64,000 nt of DNA from a virus (IMGVR_UViG_3300012919_001127:1-64000), one strand, 5' to 3'. Counted from the stretch's first letter, positions 6,691 to 16,258 are shown. Notes: generated by a model from the letters alone, not told the origin. A program made the numbers and translations.

Positions 6691-8462
6691 TATGTCATTA
6701 CCTCTACATCATTATCATATGATGTAAATCCATTTTCTTTGATTACTTTCAACACGTTTGTAACACGACTTGCTAATTCTTCTTTGTGTGATATCAAATA
6801 AATGTTCTTTTGACGTTCTCTACCCATTTTCTTCAATACAGCAATGGCATTTTCTACACCATTTGCATCCATACCACTATCAACCAATTCATCAATAAAC
6901 AATAGGTTGATATTTTGATACAAACTTTCCCACACATCTCTAAATGCCCAACTCAATCCTAGTATTAATCTGTTTCTTTCACCTCTTGACAAGTTGTCAA
7001 AGTCTAAATCTTGTCCTAGTTGTGTGATTTCAACAGTTAGATCATTTTTAAACACCACTGTGTGTGGAAGTTGTAGTCTATCCAAATAATGTGTAAGTCT
7101 GTTGTTTAGATATGCTAGATTTTGATCAATAATCTTTTTCCTAATGAAAGAATCTTTGTTTGTCAACAGCTTGTATAAAAAGTCTTGGTGATCCTTTGTG
7201 TCATTTAGTTCATTAACGGCATCCCAGTTTACTTCTTGTATTGCAGTTTTTTCTAAATCCTCAATTTGTTCTGTGTATGGATCAAGTTCATCAGTCTTTT
7301 CTTTCAAACTTTGTTTCAAACTGTCAACGTTGCTTCTGTGTTGATATGCTTCTTTGGCAGTTTCATAAAATGTATTTGGCTTACTGTCAAGTTCGCCTAT
7401 GTCTTCAATAAGTTTTTCAACCTTTTGCATTTTTTCAGCCATGCTTGTTTGATAAACGTGTGCATCACCATAATCTTTTTGCAGTTTATCTTTCATTTCT
7501 TCAAGTTTGTCATCATGCAAGTCTTGACCACAAGCATAACATTTGGCAGTTTCAAGTTCATCAAGTTGTTTACCAAGTTTGTTTACATTATTATCAGCTT
7601 GTTCTAATGCACGTTCAACAGTTGCACGTTCTTTTCTTAAATTAGTAAGATGTTTACTGTTTTCTTCCCAAGTTTTTAGTTTTTCATGATCTTCAAGTTC
7701 ACTATCTATGTCAAGTTGCTCTAATTCACGTATTGCTTTTTCTAGTTTATCTCTGTCTTGTTTGTTTTGTGCAATCCAAGCCTTTTTTCTGCTGTGCAAT
7801 CTTTCAATATTTTCTTTGATCTTATCATTGCTGTTTGTGATTGCTTGTATTCTTGCGTTTTCTTCTGTAAGTTTATCTCTTGTTATTTTTGTTGCCTCTC
7901 TTAATAGATCAGCTTTTTCAGAAAGAATTGTAATACCAAGTAATTGTTCTATTATAGCACGTTGATCGTTTGGCTTTAGTGCTAAAAAGGGCTCTGTGTA
8001 AGTGTTAAGTGCCACAATATGCTTGAACATATCATGACTCATACCTAACAAGTCATTTATATCGCCTTGTGTTTTACGTGAATCACCTTGGCTTTCATCT
8101 GTAAGTTCTTGTTCTTTTTGATCTATGTAAAATTTAAGTGTGTTAGGTTTACGTCCTCTTTCTATTCTATAATCTTTGCCATTTTTAGTAAATGCAAGAG
8201 TAACTAACATACCTTTGTTGTTTGTTTTGTTTACAAGATTATCACGTCTAATGTTTGTAAGTGCTTGTCCGTAAAGTGCATAACTCAAAGCATTAATAAT
8301 TGTTGTTTTACCTGTACCGTTACGTGATCCACTGTCGTCTCCACCTTGATCTAAGTTTTCACCTAACACCAATGTAAGTTGTTGCTTGTTGAAATCTACT
8401 GCCTGTGTTGTGTTACCAACACTCATAAAATTTTTAACTGTCAAATCTTGTATTCTAATCAT
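6690..8462 (-). CDS. 46: gp46 recombination endonuclease subunit (Rad50/SbcC-like ATPase)
   Basis: 590 residues with all family landmarks: Walker A GSRNGTGKTT (45-54), a long coiled coil with the zinc-hook CYACGQ (C308, C311), the ABC signature LSRGERN (491-497), Walker B LLFIDE (520-525) and switch His in LISHKEE (556-562). With gp47 it forms the Mre11/Rad50-type complex that processes DNA ends for recombination-dependent replication and, in T4, degrades host DNA. Its start overlaps the end of gp47 by 8 nt, as expected for coupled subunits. Length is close to T4 gp46 (560). Confidence 0.97.
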   Translation of the reverse strand: MIRIQDLTVKNFMSVGNTTQAVDFNKQQLTLVLGENLDQGGDDSGSRNGTGKTTIINALSYALYGQALTNIRRDNLVNKTNNKGMLVTLAFTKNGKDYRIERGRKPNTLKFYIDQKEQELTDESQGDSRKTQGDINDLLGMSHDMFKHIVALNTYTEPFLALKPNDQRAIIEQLLGITILSEKADLLREATKITRDKLTEENARIQAITNSNDKIKENIERLHSRKKAWIAQNKQDRDKLEKAIRELEQLDIDSELEDHEKLKTWEENSKHLTNLRKERATVERALEQADNNVNKLGKQLDELETAKCYACGQDLHDDKLEEMKDKLQKDYGDAHVYQTSMAEKMQKVEKLIEDIGELDSKPNTFYETAKEAYQHRSNVDSLKQSLKEKTDELDPYTEQIEDLEKTAIQEVNWDAVNELNDTKDHQDFLYKLLTNKDSFIRKKIIDQNLAYLNNRLTHYLDRLQLPHTVVFKNDLTVEITQLGQDLDFDNLSRGERNRLILGLSWAFRDVWESLYQNINLLFIDELVDSGMDANGVENAIAVLKKMGRERQKNIYLISHKEELASRVTNVLKVIKENGFTSYDNDVEVMT

Positions 8463-9471
8463 CTTTGTTTAGGTCTCTATAAATTTGCAACAATTTACCT
8501 TTGTTAAATTGTTCTGATTCAATTGCTTCAATCTCTTTTGCAACTATTTCATCAACACTTTCAAACTTTGTAATGTCGATATCCGAATTCATTTCTTCTT
8601 CTTGTGTGTTTGGTATTAAACTTATCTCTCTACAGTTGTACTGATTGATAAAAGTTTCTTTTATGAAGTTTGCTTCTTCATAACTAATAGGCAAATCAAG
8701 TGTAACTCTTAGATACATCTTAGATTTTAGTATAGTTTCTTTTTCATCAAGCAGTCTTGATAATTTTATTGTTCTATACTTGGGGCAATTCCACCAATTG
8801 ATGTACTGCGGTTCGCCACCATGTTCTAGTATCATCATACCACGTTCATCATCCCACGCATCTGCGTAATTGTGTGGCAATGCGTTACCAATGTAATGCA
8901 CAGGACCTTTGACTTGGCGTTTGTGGAAGTGTCCACTGAACACATATTCTTGATGTTTAAAGTGATCTGCTTGTAATTCACCAGTGTCTGGCATCTGAAC
9001 CATTGCATTCATGTAAAAGTTAGGAAGTTCAAAGTGTCCAAAGATGTATTTGCTTTTTATTTTAGGAATCTTCTTCCATTCATCTCCAACCAACCACGGA
9101 ATAAGTGTAACATCACCTTCTGTCATCATCTCATTTACCATTGTGATGCCTTCAATGTGTCTTGCAAAGTCTATGGAGTTGATATCTCTTTTGTCTTTGT
9201 AGTATAAATCATGATTGCCAGGAAAGAAATAAAATTTTTCAAAAGCCTTGCCTAGCTTTTCAAGACTTCTAATAGTTGCGTCCATGGTCAGCATATTCAA
9301 ACTGTTTCTGTTGTGATGCCAGTCGCCACAAAAGATACCAGTTTCGCAACCGTTTTCTTTGGCTTGTTCTATATACCAATCAATAAATTCTTCACAGTCA
9401 TCATTGTGAATTTTTGAATTAGACTTCAATCCAAAATGGATGTCTGTAAATACTGCCGCTTTCTTAAACAA
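8455..9471 (-). CDS. 47: gp47 recombination endonuclease subunit (Mre11/SbcD-like)
   Basis: 338 residues with the calcineurin-like phosphoesterase motifs in order: FTDIHFG (8-14; D10 and H12 bind metal), CGDWHHNRN (48-56), PGNHD (84-88), FGHFE (144-148) and SGHFHKRQ (179-186). It is the manganese-dependent nuclease partner of gp46. A reasonable sigma-70 promoter (TTGACA, 17 nt, TACACT at 9522-9494) lies just upstream, so the pair could be expressed apart from gp55. Length equals the T4 protein (339). Confidence 0.97.
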   Translation of the reverse strand: MFKKAAVFTDIHFGLKSNSKIHNDDCEEFIDWYIEQAKENGCETGIFCGDWHHNRNSLNMLTMDATIRSLEKLGKAFEKFYFFPGNHDLYYKDKRDINSIDFARHIEGITMVNEMMTEGDVTLIPWLVGDEWKKIPKIKSKYIFGHFELPNFYMNAMVQMPDTGELQADHFKHQEYVFSGHFHKRQVKGPVHYIGNALPHNYADAWDDERGMMILEHGGEPQYINWWNCPKYRTIKLSRLLDEKETILKSKMYLRVTLDLPISYEEANFIKETFINQYNCREISLIPNTQEEEMNSDIDITKFESVDEIVAKEIEAIESEQFNKGKLLQIYRDLNKDD

Positions 9472-9493
9472 AATATTTCCTCGCGATTATCAT

Positions 9494-9522
9494 AGTGTAC
9501 ACGAAATAAGTGTATTTGTCAA
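9494..9522 (-). promoter_or_regulatory. sigma-70-type early promoter before gp47
   Basis: On the minus strand, TTGACA at 9522-9517, a 17-nt spacer and TACACT at 9499-9494. The -35 is perfect and the -10 matches four of six positions. It lies between gp55 and gp47. Confidence 0.5.
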
Positions 9523-9530
9523 ATACTTCC

Positions 9531-10361
9531 TTATTCTTTTTCTGTTGTTTTGTTTGCTTCTTTAACTTGTCTTTCCCAAGTGCCTTGGTTCTGTCTAGTA
9601 AAAGATGGATTCATGTGATTCATTTCTAGTATATCGTCACGTATGTTTTGATTACGTTTTTCAATATTAATGATTCTCACAAACGAATTTGTTACCGCCG
9701 CTGTGTAATATGCAAAAGGATTATTTGATTTTGATTCATCAAACTGCAAACCTATCTGTGTAAGTTGGAGAATAGCTTGTCCTTTCATTTCATCATTGTA
9801 TGTGTAACCTCTAACGTTACCTCTTGTTGCATATCTTTCACACAACTTCATCCACATCAATGCAAGTTTGTTAGTTGCCATTCCGTGGCTTTTATTAAAT
9901 CTACCATTTGACATTCCGCCTTCCCAATGGCTTTTGCCCACACATATCAATTCATCTTTTTCATTGAATTTGAAATGTTGGAATGGTGGAAAGTTCAATT
10001 TTGTCTTTGTATCAGCTACGTTTTTTGGATTTTTCTTTCTACCTTTTTCTTCTGGAATGTGATCATACGTCATAATTCGGAAAACAACATCAGTTTTTGC
10101 TATTTTTCTGTAGTCTACGGCACAATCAGCCTGCTTGACACGTTCACCTGCTTCTTTCCTTTGCTCATATTCCTGCAAACCAAGCCGTTTTGCCTTGTTT
10201 CTTTTGGCATCTGCTATGGTTCTGATGTTTATTTTGTCTATACTTGGAAGGATTATGTCATAACGTGCAAAATCGTCGTCTGTGTAACTGCAAAACGTGT
10301 TCTTTGACTTATGTATCTCCGCCAGTATATCTCTGTTATTGAGATAGTTTACTCTCTTCAT
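9531..10361 (-). CDS. 55: gp55-like late-transcription sigma factor
   Basis: A 276-residue protein related to T4 gp55, the small sigma factor that directs host RNA polymerase to TATAAATA late promoters together with the sliding clamp and gp33. Recognisable blocks are KLALMWMKLCERYATRGN, DEMKGQAILQLTQIGLQFD and FAYYTAAVTNSFVRIINIEK in the C-terminal half, comparable to sigma region 2. The frame continues upstream to a TTG at 10373, but the ATG at 10361 is preceded by GGAG at 7-nt spacing and is preferred. It is longer than T4 gp55 (185), with an N-terminal extension. It is transcribed from a consensus host promoter, as an early regulator should be. Confidence 0.85.
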   Translation of the reverse strand: MKRVNYLNNRDILAEIHKSKNTFCSYTDDDFARYDIILPSIDKINIRTIADAKRNKAKRLGLQEYEQRKEAGERVKQADCAVDYRKIAKTDVVFRIMTYDHIPEEKGRKKNPKNVADTKTKLNFPPFQHFKFNEKDELICVGKSHWEGGMSNGRFNKSHGMATNKLALMWMKLCERYATRGNVRGYTYNDEMKGQAILQLTQIGLQFDESKSNNPFAYYTAAVTNSFVRIINIEKRNQNIRDDILEMNHMNPSFTRQNQGTWERQVKEANKTTEKE

Positions 10362-10407
10362 TGTATTCTCCAAATATTCCGAGTTATAGACGGGGATGTC
10401 TTAAGTA

Positions 10408-10415
10408 AATAAATA
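10408..10415 (+). promoter_or_regulatory. Late promoter octamer for the gp48-gp53 structural operon
   Basis: AATAAATA at 10408-10415 lies 59 nt before the gp48 start, with a second related octamer ACTAAATA at 10446-10453. It is embedded in the divergent early promoter region for gp55. Confidence 0.5.
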
Positions 10416-10417
10416 TT

Positions 10418-10446
10418 ATTATAAACTACGCACATAACTTTGTCAA
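10418..10446 (-). promoter_or_regulatory. Perfect consensus sigma-70 promoter for gp55
   Basis: On the minus strand TTGACA (10446-10441) and TATAAT (10423-10418) are separated by exactly 17 nt, the full consensus for the host housekeeping sigma. The leader would be about 50 nt to the gp55 ATG at 10361. Confidence 0.85.
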
Positions 10447-10473
10447 CTAAATATATGTAAGGAGTTAGCCAAA

Positions 10474-11430
10474 ATGACTACATTTAGAAACGGAAAAATA
10501 TCAAAAGACAATATTGTTCGTGCAGATGGTTTCACTGATCGTGAACGTGCCAACGAATTTGATCTTGGTAACAAGCCAGTTGGATCTGATCCATCAGCTA
10601 ATGGTTTCTTCAACGGCAAAGACCCGTTTGTAAATGGAGTTAAGGACTTTTTCAATCCTAGTGAATTAGCAAAAAGTATACGCAGTAAAAATGCTCCTGT
10701 AGACGGTATAGGTAATGTACAAAAAGCTAAGGAATCTGCACCAGCAGGTTTCAAAAAATCAACGGAACAAGACTGGCGAGTAAAATTAAGTATTCCCACT
10801 ATTGAACCTTTTAAATCCTCTGCCTTGTTGGCGCCTTTAAGACACACTGGCGGTTTAGTTTTTCCATACACACCTTCAATCATTGTATCGCATAGTGCAA
10901 ACTACAATGCTATTGCCCCTACACATACTAATTATCCTTACTATGCTTATCAAAACTCACAAGTGGATCAGTTGGTTATCACTGGTGACTTTTTTGTACA
11001 GAATGGATTAGAAGCACAATATTGGGTAGCGGCTTTACATTACTTAAGAAGTATGTCAAAGATGTTCTTTGGAGGAGAAGCTGACACAATTGGTGCACCT
11101 CCGCCTATAGCAAAACTAAACGGATATGGAGATCACATTTTCAATAACGTTCCTGTAATTGTAACACAGTTTACAACTGACTTGCCGCAAGACGTTGATT
11201 ACATAGCAACAGGTTTTTCAACAGGCAAGGAACAAAAACGTCAAGTTGGTCCACAAGGAAGATACACAGAAACTTATTCCGACGGAAAACTTATGACAGG
11301 ATGGGCACCTACACAATCATTAATTACTGTAACTGTACAACCAGTCTACTCAAGAAGCGAGATTGCACAGTTCAGCTTAAACAAATATGTCAACGGTGGA
11401 TACATTGCCGATGGTAAAGGATTTATTTAA
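10474..11430 (+). CDS. 48: gp48-like baseplate tail tube cap protein
   Basis: 318 residues. The central region DWRVKLSIP, then GGLVFPYTPSIIVSHSANY and LVITGDFFVQN, with MFFGG and GAPPPIAKLNGYGDHIF, resembles marine T4-like gp48, which caps the baseplate centre and starts tail-tube polymerisation. The first about 95 residues are polar and Phe/Asn/Gly-rich, a likely extended arm. An AAGGAG Shine-Dalgarno lies 9 nt before the ATG. It starts the late block of overlapping wedge and hub genes. gp54, its T4 partner with a similar fold, was not found separately, so this gene may cover either role. Confidence 0.75.
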   Translation: MTTFRNGKISKDNIVRADGFTDRERANEFDLGNKPVGSDPSANGFFNGKDPFVNGVKDFFNPSELAKSIRSKNAPVDGIGNVQKAKESAPAGFKKSTEQDWRVKLSIPTIEPFKSSALLAPLRHTGGLVFPYTPSIIVSHSANYNAIAPTHTNYPYYAYQNSQVDQLVITGDFFVQNGLEAQYWVAALHYLRSMSKMFFGGEADTIGAPPPIAKLNGYGDHIFNNVPVIVTQFTTDLPQDVDYIATGFSTGKEQKRQVGPQGRYTETYSDGKLMTGWAPTQSLITVTVQPVYSRSEIAQFSLNKYVNGGYIADGKGFI

Positions 11431-11735
11431 TGCCAAATTACAGAGAGTCAAGTCCTTATGCTGACACAAATTATAATGAGACTAATGCTTACTTAGATCA
11501 TTTTAGGGTCAGACCTATTCCAGCTTCAAGCGATGATGTTGTGTATCAGATAGAACCACAATACCATCAAAGACCAGATTTGTTTGCTTATGACATATAC
11601 AACAATCCAAATCTATGGTGGGTGTTTTGTCAACGTAACATGGACACGATGGAAGATCCTATATATGATTTTAAATCTGGATCTAAAATTTATGTTCCAA
11701 AAGGGGCCGCATTAAAGAATATACTAGGAGTATAG
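11430..11735 (+). CDS. 53: gp53-like baseplate wedge protein
   Basis: 101 residues with the gp53/LysM-like core: VYQIEPQYHQRPDLFAYDIY, NLWWVFCQRN and PIYDFKSGSKIYVP. gp53 joins neighbouring wedges around the hub in T4. It is shorter than T4 gp53 (196) and holds the conserved core with little else. The ATG overlaps the gp48 stop by one base (TAATG), and the next gene begins 3 nt after its stop. Confidence 0.85.
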   Translation: MPNYRESSPYADTNYNETNAYLDHFRVRPIPASSDDVVYQIEPQYHQRPDLFAYDIYNNPNLWWVFCQRNMDTMEDPIYDFKSGSKIYVPKGAALKNILGV

Positions 11736-11738
11736 GCT

Positions 11739-14249
11739 ATGAGTGAAAGAATTATAGTTGACCTAGACAGAGCTGGCAAACTAGAAAGCGAAATAGAAAA
11801 AAAATTACAAAGCGGACAGTCCATTGGAAGTGTCATGGACGAATCTCTTGCAGTCGTAAAAAACGAAATATTCCAAACAGAAGAACTAGGTGGTTCAGCA
11901 ACAATAGATGTTGATTCAATTGTTGATGGTAGTACAAGTTCTTACACAGGAGCAACTACAACTAATAAAAAAGTAATTGCCAAGCAAAACACAGAAGAAG
12001 TTGTGCTTGATGACATAGACTATGACGCTAGTTTTAGAAAAATGCGTGACCACAAAGTTGATACAATAAATTTAGTTGAAAACGTGTTACACAAATATAG
12101 ATCTTTCAACACAATATGGTCAATGTTTTGTCTTACACCAGAAGAAATGGCAGATCCAGACAACACATACATGACTAGCGAACCACAAACTGTTTTAATT
12201 AGAGGTGCAGGTGGAATAGGAAATTATCAAAGTGAAAGACGTCCTAAAACAAGATTAGAAAGAGCAGGCGGCAAAGTTGAATATTACATAGAAGATGTAA
12301 ACATCAAATCAATAATAGGATCAAGTGGTCCAACCAGAATGCCTCCTGTGCATAATTTTAATTTTACTGTCAAAGAACCTTACAGCATGGGACAGTTTTT
12401 AGAACTATTACAGATTTCAGCCATGCAGGCAGGTTATGAAACTTACATTGGATCGCCTTTTTGTTTGATGTGCGAATTTATTGGACACACAGACAATGAC
12501 AAAACAGAAAGGGCTGGAAGAAGATTCTTTCCTATCCTTTTAAGTCAGTCCAATATGACTGTTGATGCGGGAGGTTGTGTATATGAAATACCAGCCATAA
12601 CAACATCAATGGGAACCAATGCTGATAGTGTGCAAACAATTAAACAAGATATCACTATCATAGGTGGAACTGTAGAAGAAGCATTACAAAGTGGATCACA
12701 AAGTTTAACAAGAGTTATTAATAGTGCATTACTAGATAGGGAAACAAAAGAAGAAACAACTTTCTCTGACGAATACATTATATTATTTCCAAAATCAAAA
12801 GATCTTTCAAGTCGCAAGTTTAAAGGTGAACAGCAGGGAGATTCAGAAACATCTGCAACTTATGATCCTGAAAAAGAATATGCTTCAAGATACGGAGAAA
12901 CCACAAGTGTGAGACAGGTTGATTATGAGACTTGGGTAAAAAACGTAACAGGATTTGCTGTTAAAAGATCAAAAACTTCAGATGCACTCAAAGCCAACTC
13001 TTTAAAACAAGAAAACATAAATCAAATTGGTCAAGGAAAATTATTAACAGACAAGCTAGGTAAAGGTGGCATACGTCCTGGAAACTACTATGCAAGTTAT
13101 GACAAAGAAAAAAATGTATTTGAACAAGGAGCAATAAGCATTCCACAGGACAAGAGAGCATTCAAGTTTGAAAAAGGAACAAAACTAAATCAAATTATCG
13201 AAGAGATGGTTGTGTCCAGTGAATGGGCTAAAAGCATTACAGATAAAGCAACTGACCCAGAAGGATTTAGAGATTGGTTTACAATTCAAACAAAGATGTA
13301 TTTTGTTCCTGTCAAAGACACAGCAGTTAAAAAAGGAAGAATGCCACGCATATATGTTTTCCAAGTTATTCCTTTCAAAGTACACAGTTCAATTTGGCAG
13401 GCACCAACAGAGCCATCAAAAGGAACAAAGGAAATATATAGAAAACTTTCAAAGGTTTACAATTATCTGTACACAGGAAGAAACAAAGATGTATTAGAGT
13501 TTGACATCAGATACAACACAAGATTTTTAACAAATGCTCCACTTACCAAAGGTAAGGACACAGCACAACAACAAGACAAGGGTGATTCAGCAACAAGTCA
13601 ACAAAATCCTGATGAACAAAACATTACACAAAAAGAAGGTAAGAAGGAAGAAGAAAGAGTTTATCCTGTCAAGAATTTACAGGACAGTGACATACAAGTT
13701 ATTACTTCTGGTATGCGTGGTACAGATGCAAGTACCAAAGACATTATCGCAAGGGAGTTTCATCAAGCATTGATCAATTCAAACGTGGACTTGGTAAGAT
13801 GTAGATTAAAGATAATGGGCGATCCTTGGTTTCTTTCTGACAGTGGCATGGGCAACTATCAAGCAGAAAGCAGTCCTATCATATTCAACACCAAAGACAG
13901 AACCATGGATTATGTGAGAGGATTTGTATACATTGGACTAAACTTCAGAACACCATATGATTACAGCAACAGAGGAATACTTGAAGGCGGAATGGTGGGC
14001 GGAGATTCTCTCAAAGTTCCACAGTTCAGTGGCTTGTATAGGGTAACTAAAGTTGAGCATGACTTTAGTGAAGGTCAATTCACACAGACACTTGAAATAC
14101 TGAGACAAATGAATCAAACAGGAATTGATACCAAACAAAGTTCAGATTCAGCTCAGGACATAGGTGGTAATGTAAAAGGCAAAGATGAAAGCAAGGAAGA
14201 AAAATTACCAGGATCATATCAAGATGCTAGTGGAGGAGTATTTGTATAA
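11739..14249 (+). CDS. Putative baseplate hub protein, gp27-like in role (836 aa)
   Basis: No name recognised with certainty. After a polar N-terminus (1-100), residues about 120-320 look like folded virion structure (HKYRSFNTIWSMFCLTPEEM, then FLELLQISAMQAGYETYIG). The last 150 residues contain KIMGDPWFLSDSG and end with YRVTKVEHDFSEGQFTQTLE, a pattern common to hub proteins of the gp27/gpD type (transition from hub to tail tube). A low-complexity Gln/Asp/Lys linker lies near residue 610-650. Position between gp53 and gp5 (gp27 and gp5 bind each other in T4) supports the hub idea. gp27 proper was not seen elsewhere in the window. Confidence 0.55.
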   Translation: MSERIIVDLDRAGKLESEIEKKLQSGQSIGSVMDESLAVVKNEIFQTEELGGSATIDVDSIVDGSTSSYTGATTTNKKVIAKQNTEEVVLDDIDYDASFRKMRDHKVDTINLVENVLHKYRSFNTIWSMFCLTPEEMADPDNTYMTSEPQTVLIRGAGGIGNYQSERRPKTRLERAGGKVEYYIEDVNIKSIIGSSGPTRMPPVHNFNFTVKEPYSMGQFLELLQISAMQAGYETYIGSPFCLMCEFIGHTDNDKTERAGRRFFPILLSQSNMTVDAGGCVYEIPAITTSMGTNADSVQTIKQDITIIGGTVEEALQSGSQSLTRVINSALLDRETKEETTFSDEYIILFPKSKDLSSRKFKGEQQGDSETSATYDPEKEYASRYGETTSVRQVDYETWVKNVTGFAVKRSKTSDALKANSLKQENINQIGQGKLLTDKLGKGGIRPGNYYASYDKEKNVFEQGAISIPQDKRAFKFEKGTKLNQIIEEMVVSSEWAKSITDKATDPEGFRDWFTIQTKMYFVPVKDTAVKKGRMPRIYVFQVIPFKVHSSIWQAPTEPSKGTKEIYRKLSKVYNYLYTGRNKDVLEFDIRYNTRFLTNAPLTKGKDTAQQQDKGDSATSQQNPDEQNITQKEGKKEEERVYPVKNLQDSDIQVITSGMRGTDASTKDIIAREFHQALINSNVDLVRCRLKIMGDPWFLSDSGMGNYQAESSPIIFNTKDRTMDYVRGFVYIGLNFRTPYDYSNRGILEGGMVGGDSLKVPQFSGLYRVTKVEHDFSEGQFTQTLEILRQMNQTGIDTKQSSDSAQDIGGNVKGKDESKEEKLPGSYQDASGGVFV

Positions 14250-15814
14250 TGAGTGATCTTCCACAAAAGAATACCAACATAGATAGAAACTCCAAGCACA
14301 CAACCGTGGTTGCAAAACCAGGTCCATATGAAGCAAGGGTAATCAACAATCTTGATCCTGAATACCAAGGAGCTCTCACTGTACAGCTTTTGAAAACCAA
14401 CACCAGTGGTAACGTTAACTTTGCAGAAGGTCAAGTTTACATTGCCAGATACCTTTCACCGTTTGCAGGACAAACACCATCTTGGGGTATAACAAAAAAT
14501 GATACCTACAAGGATGGACAACAAAGTTATGGTATGTGGTTTGTGCCACCAGATGTAGGCACAAAGGTATTGGTGATATTTGCTGAGGGAAATCCTAATC
14601 TGTGTTATTGGTTGGGTTGTGTTAATGACAAGTTCATGAACCATTCCGTTCCAGATCATGCGGCATCAACTTTCACAACTGACGGCACACCAGATGATCT
14701 CAAGGGTAAAAAATTACCAGTAACAGAATACAACAAACAGATTGAGACTGGTTCAGGCATTGATCCTACAAAATTTAAAAAGCCATATCAAAAATTGATA
14801 ACTGACACATTACAAGCACAGGGCTTGTTGGAAGATGAAACACGTGGTATCACAACATCAAGTGCAAGGAGAGAAGTTCCAAGTGCGGTGTTTGGAATAT
14901 CCACTCCAGGACCTGTGGACAAGACCAGCGGGTCACCAAAGGTTAGAGTTGGTACAAACGAAAACTTTAACAACATATTCAAGGCAAGATTGGGCGGAAC
15001 GTCATTAACATTTGATGATGGAAATGATAAATTTTTAAGAAAAAAATCTCCAAGTGAAGAATCACCAGACTATGCAAATGTAAATGTTGGTGAAACTGAT
15101 GGTGATGTAACAAGACCACACAACGAGTTGGTACGTTTGCGTACACGTACAGGACATCAAATACTTTTACACAACACAGAAGACTTGATATACATTGGCA
15201 ACAGCAGAGGTACTGCTTGGATTGAATTAACTTCAGACGGTAAGATTGATATATTTGCAGAAGACTCAATCAGTATGCACACCAAGAATGATTTCAATCT
15301 TACAGCAGACAGAAACTTTACCATTGAAGCGGGTGCTAATTTAAGTTTGAAAGCATCAGGTGATTATGTGGGAGACAAGATCCTCAAAGGAAGGGTACAG
15401 ATAGAATCAAACAAAAACACAAACATACTTGTAGGCGGTAGCACAAAGATCACAACAACTTCAGACTTTGATGTAAACACAGGTGGAGCAAACAAACTTA
15501 CAGCAGGAAGTACAACTGACATACTCAGCGGAGGCAACCATACAGAAACCGCTACCGAAATCCATATGAATGGACCGCAGGCGGCTACGGCCGCTGTCGC
15601 GTCCGCTCTGTCTACGCACCGCGTACCGGGTCATACGACCTACGGTATTCTTTCACAACGTTCTCCACAAGCTGAACCTTGGTCACATCATGAGAACTTG
15701 AACCCGTTAGCATTTAAAGTTGCTGTAACTGATAGAGATTTGGTCACAACAGTGGCAAATCCATTACCAACACCAACTACTCCAGACGTATTCAAAAAGG
15801 AGTTTAAAGCATAG
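14249..15814 (+). CDS. 5: gp5-like baseplate central spike protein
   Basis: 521 residues. Residues about 20-140 form the OB-fold region (YEARVINNLDPEYQGALTVQ, then WFVPPDVGTKVLVIFAEGN and NLCYWLGCV). From about 320 the sequence becomes a regular beta-helix (GKIDIFAEDSISMHTKNDFN, TIEAGANLSLKASGD), as in the T4 gp5 needle and VgrG. No lysozyme domain is visible between them, unlike T4 gp5, so this spike appears non-enzymatic. The linker TEIHMNGPQAATAAV near residue 430-445 is encoded by a strikingly GC-rich stretch (about 15571-15640) unlike the rest of the genome. It overlaps the upstream hub-like gene by one base. Confidence 0.85.
   Translation: MSDLPQKNTNIDRNSKHTTVVAKPGPYEARVINNLDPEYQGALTVQLLKTNTSGNVNFAEGQVYIARYLSPFAGQTPSWGITKNDTYKDGQQSYGMWFVPPDVGTKVLVIFAEGNPNLCYWLGCVNDKFMNHSVPDHAASTFTTDGTPDDLKGKKLPVTEYNKQIETGSGIDPTKFKKPYQKLITDTLQAQGLLEDETRGITTSSARREVPSAVFGISTPGPVDKTSGSPKVRVGTNENFNNIFKARLGGTSLTFDDGNDKFLRKKSPSEESPDYANVNVGETDGDVTRPHNELVRLRTRTGHQILLHNTEDLIYIGNSRGTAWIELTSDGKIDIFAEDSISMHTKNDFNLTADRNFTIEAGANLSLKASGDYVGDKILKGRVQIESNKNTNILVGGSTKITTTSDFDVNTGGANKLTAGSTTDILSGGNHTETATEIHMNGPQAATAAVASALSTHRVPGHTTYGILSQRSPQAEPWSHHENLNPLAFKVAVTDRDLVTTVANPLPTPTTPDVFKKEFKA
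15548..15655 (+). other. GC-rich patch inside gp5
   Basis: Bases 15571-15640 hold 49 G or C of 70 (70 percent), in a region otherwise around one third GC. Codons switch to GCG, GCC, GTC, CTG, CGC, CCG, ACC and GGT while the frame stays open. The encoded segment is a conserved-looking part of the spike, so this is a codon-usage change and not an insertion of foreign protein. Confidence 0.7.
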
Positions 15815-15826
15815 GTAAATATTGAT

Positions 15827-16258
15827 ATGGCAGACTTATACAAAAAAATTACAGTTCCTTCAGGAGAAAACATACAACCAACTACAACTAACCGTGCCTA
15901 TAAAGGTATAAGCACAGTAAATCCTGAGAACAACAGCAAATCATTGTTTGATATAGCATTGATAAAACAAGACATCATTAACAGTTTTCATATCAAACAG
16001 GGCGAAAAGCTGATGAATCCAGAATTTGGAACCATTATATGGGATGCCATACACGAGCCACTGACAGAAGATTTAAAAGAAGCAATAGCAAAAAATGTAA
16101 GTGATATTATTAATAGCGATCCTCGTGTAGTTGCAGGTACCATAGAGTGTGACAGTTACGAGAGCGGAATACTAATTGACGTAGATTTGACATATCTACC
16201 ATACAATATTTCGGAACGTTTGAGACTTAAATTTGACGAAGATGCCGGACAGTTTTAA
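15827..16258 (+). CDS. 25: gp25-like baseplate wedge protein
   Basis: 143 residues of the GPW/gp25 family, the sheath initiator that nucleates the contractile sheath. Core motifs are SLFDIALIKQDIINSFHI, KLMNPEFGTIIWDAIHEP, then VSDIINSDPRV. Length is close to T4 gp25 (132). It lies between gp5 and gp6, the usual marine T4-like order. Confidence 0.92.
   Translation: MADLYKKITVPSGENIQPTTTNRAYKGISTVNPENNSKSLFDIALIKQDIINSFHIKQGEKLMNPEFGTIIWDAIHEPLTEDLKEAIAKNVSDIINSDPRVVAGTIECDSYESGILIDVDLTYLPYNISERLRLKFDEDAGQF

Noticed and set aside
15814-15821. GGTAAATA as a late promoter for gp25
   Set aside because: Only 5 nt separate it from the ATG, leaving no leader; gp25 is more likely read from upstream.
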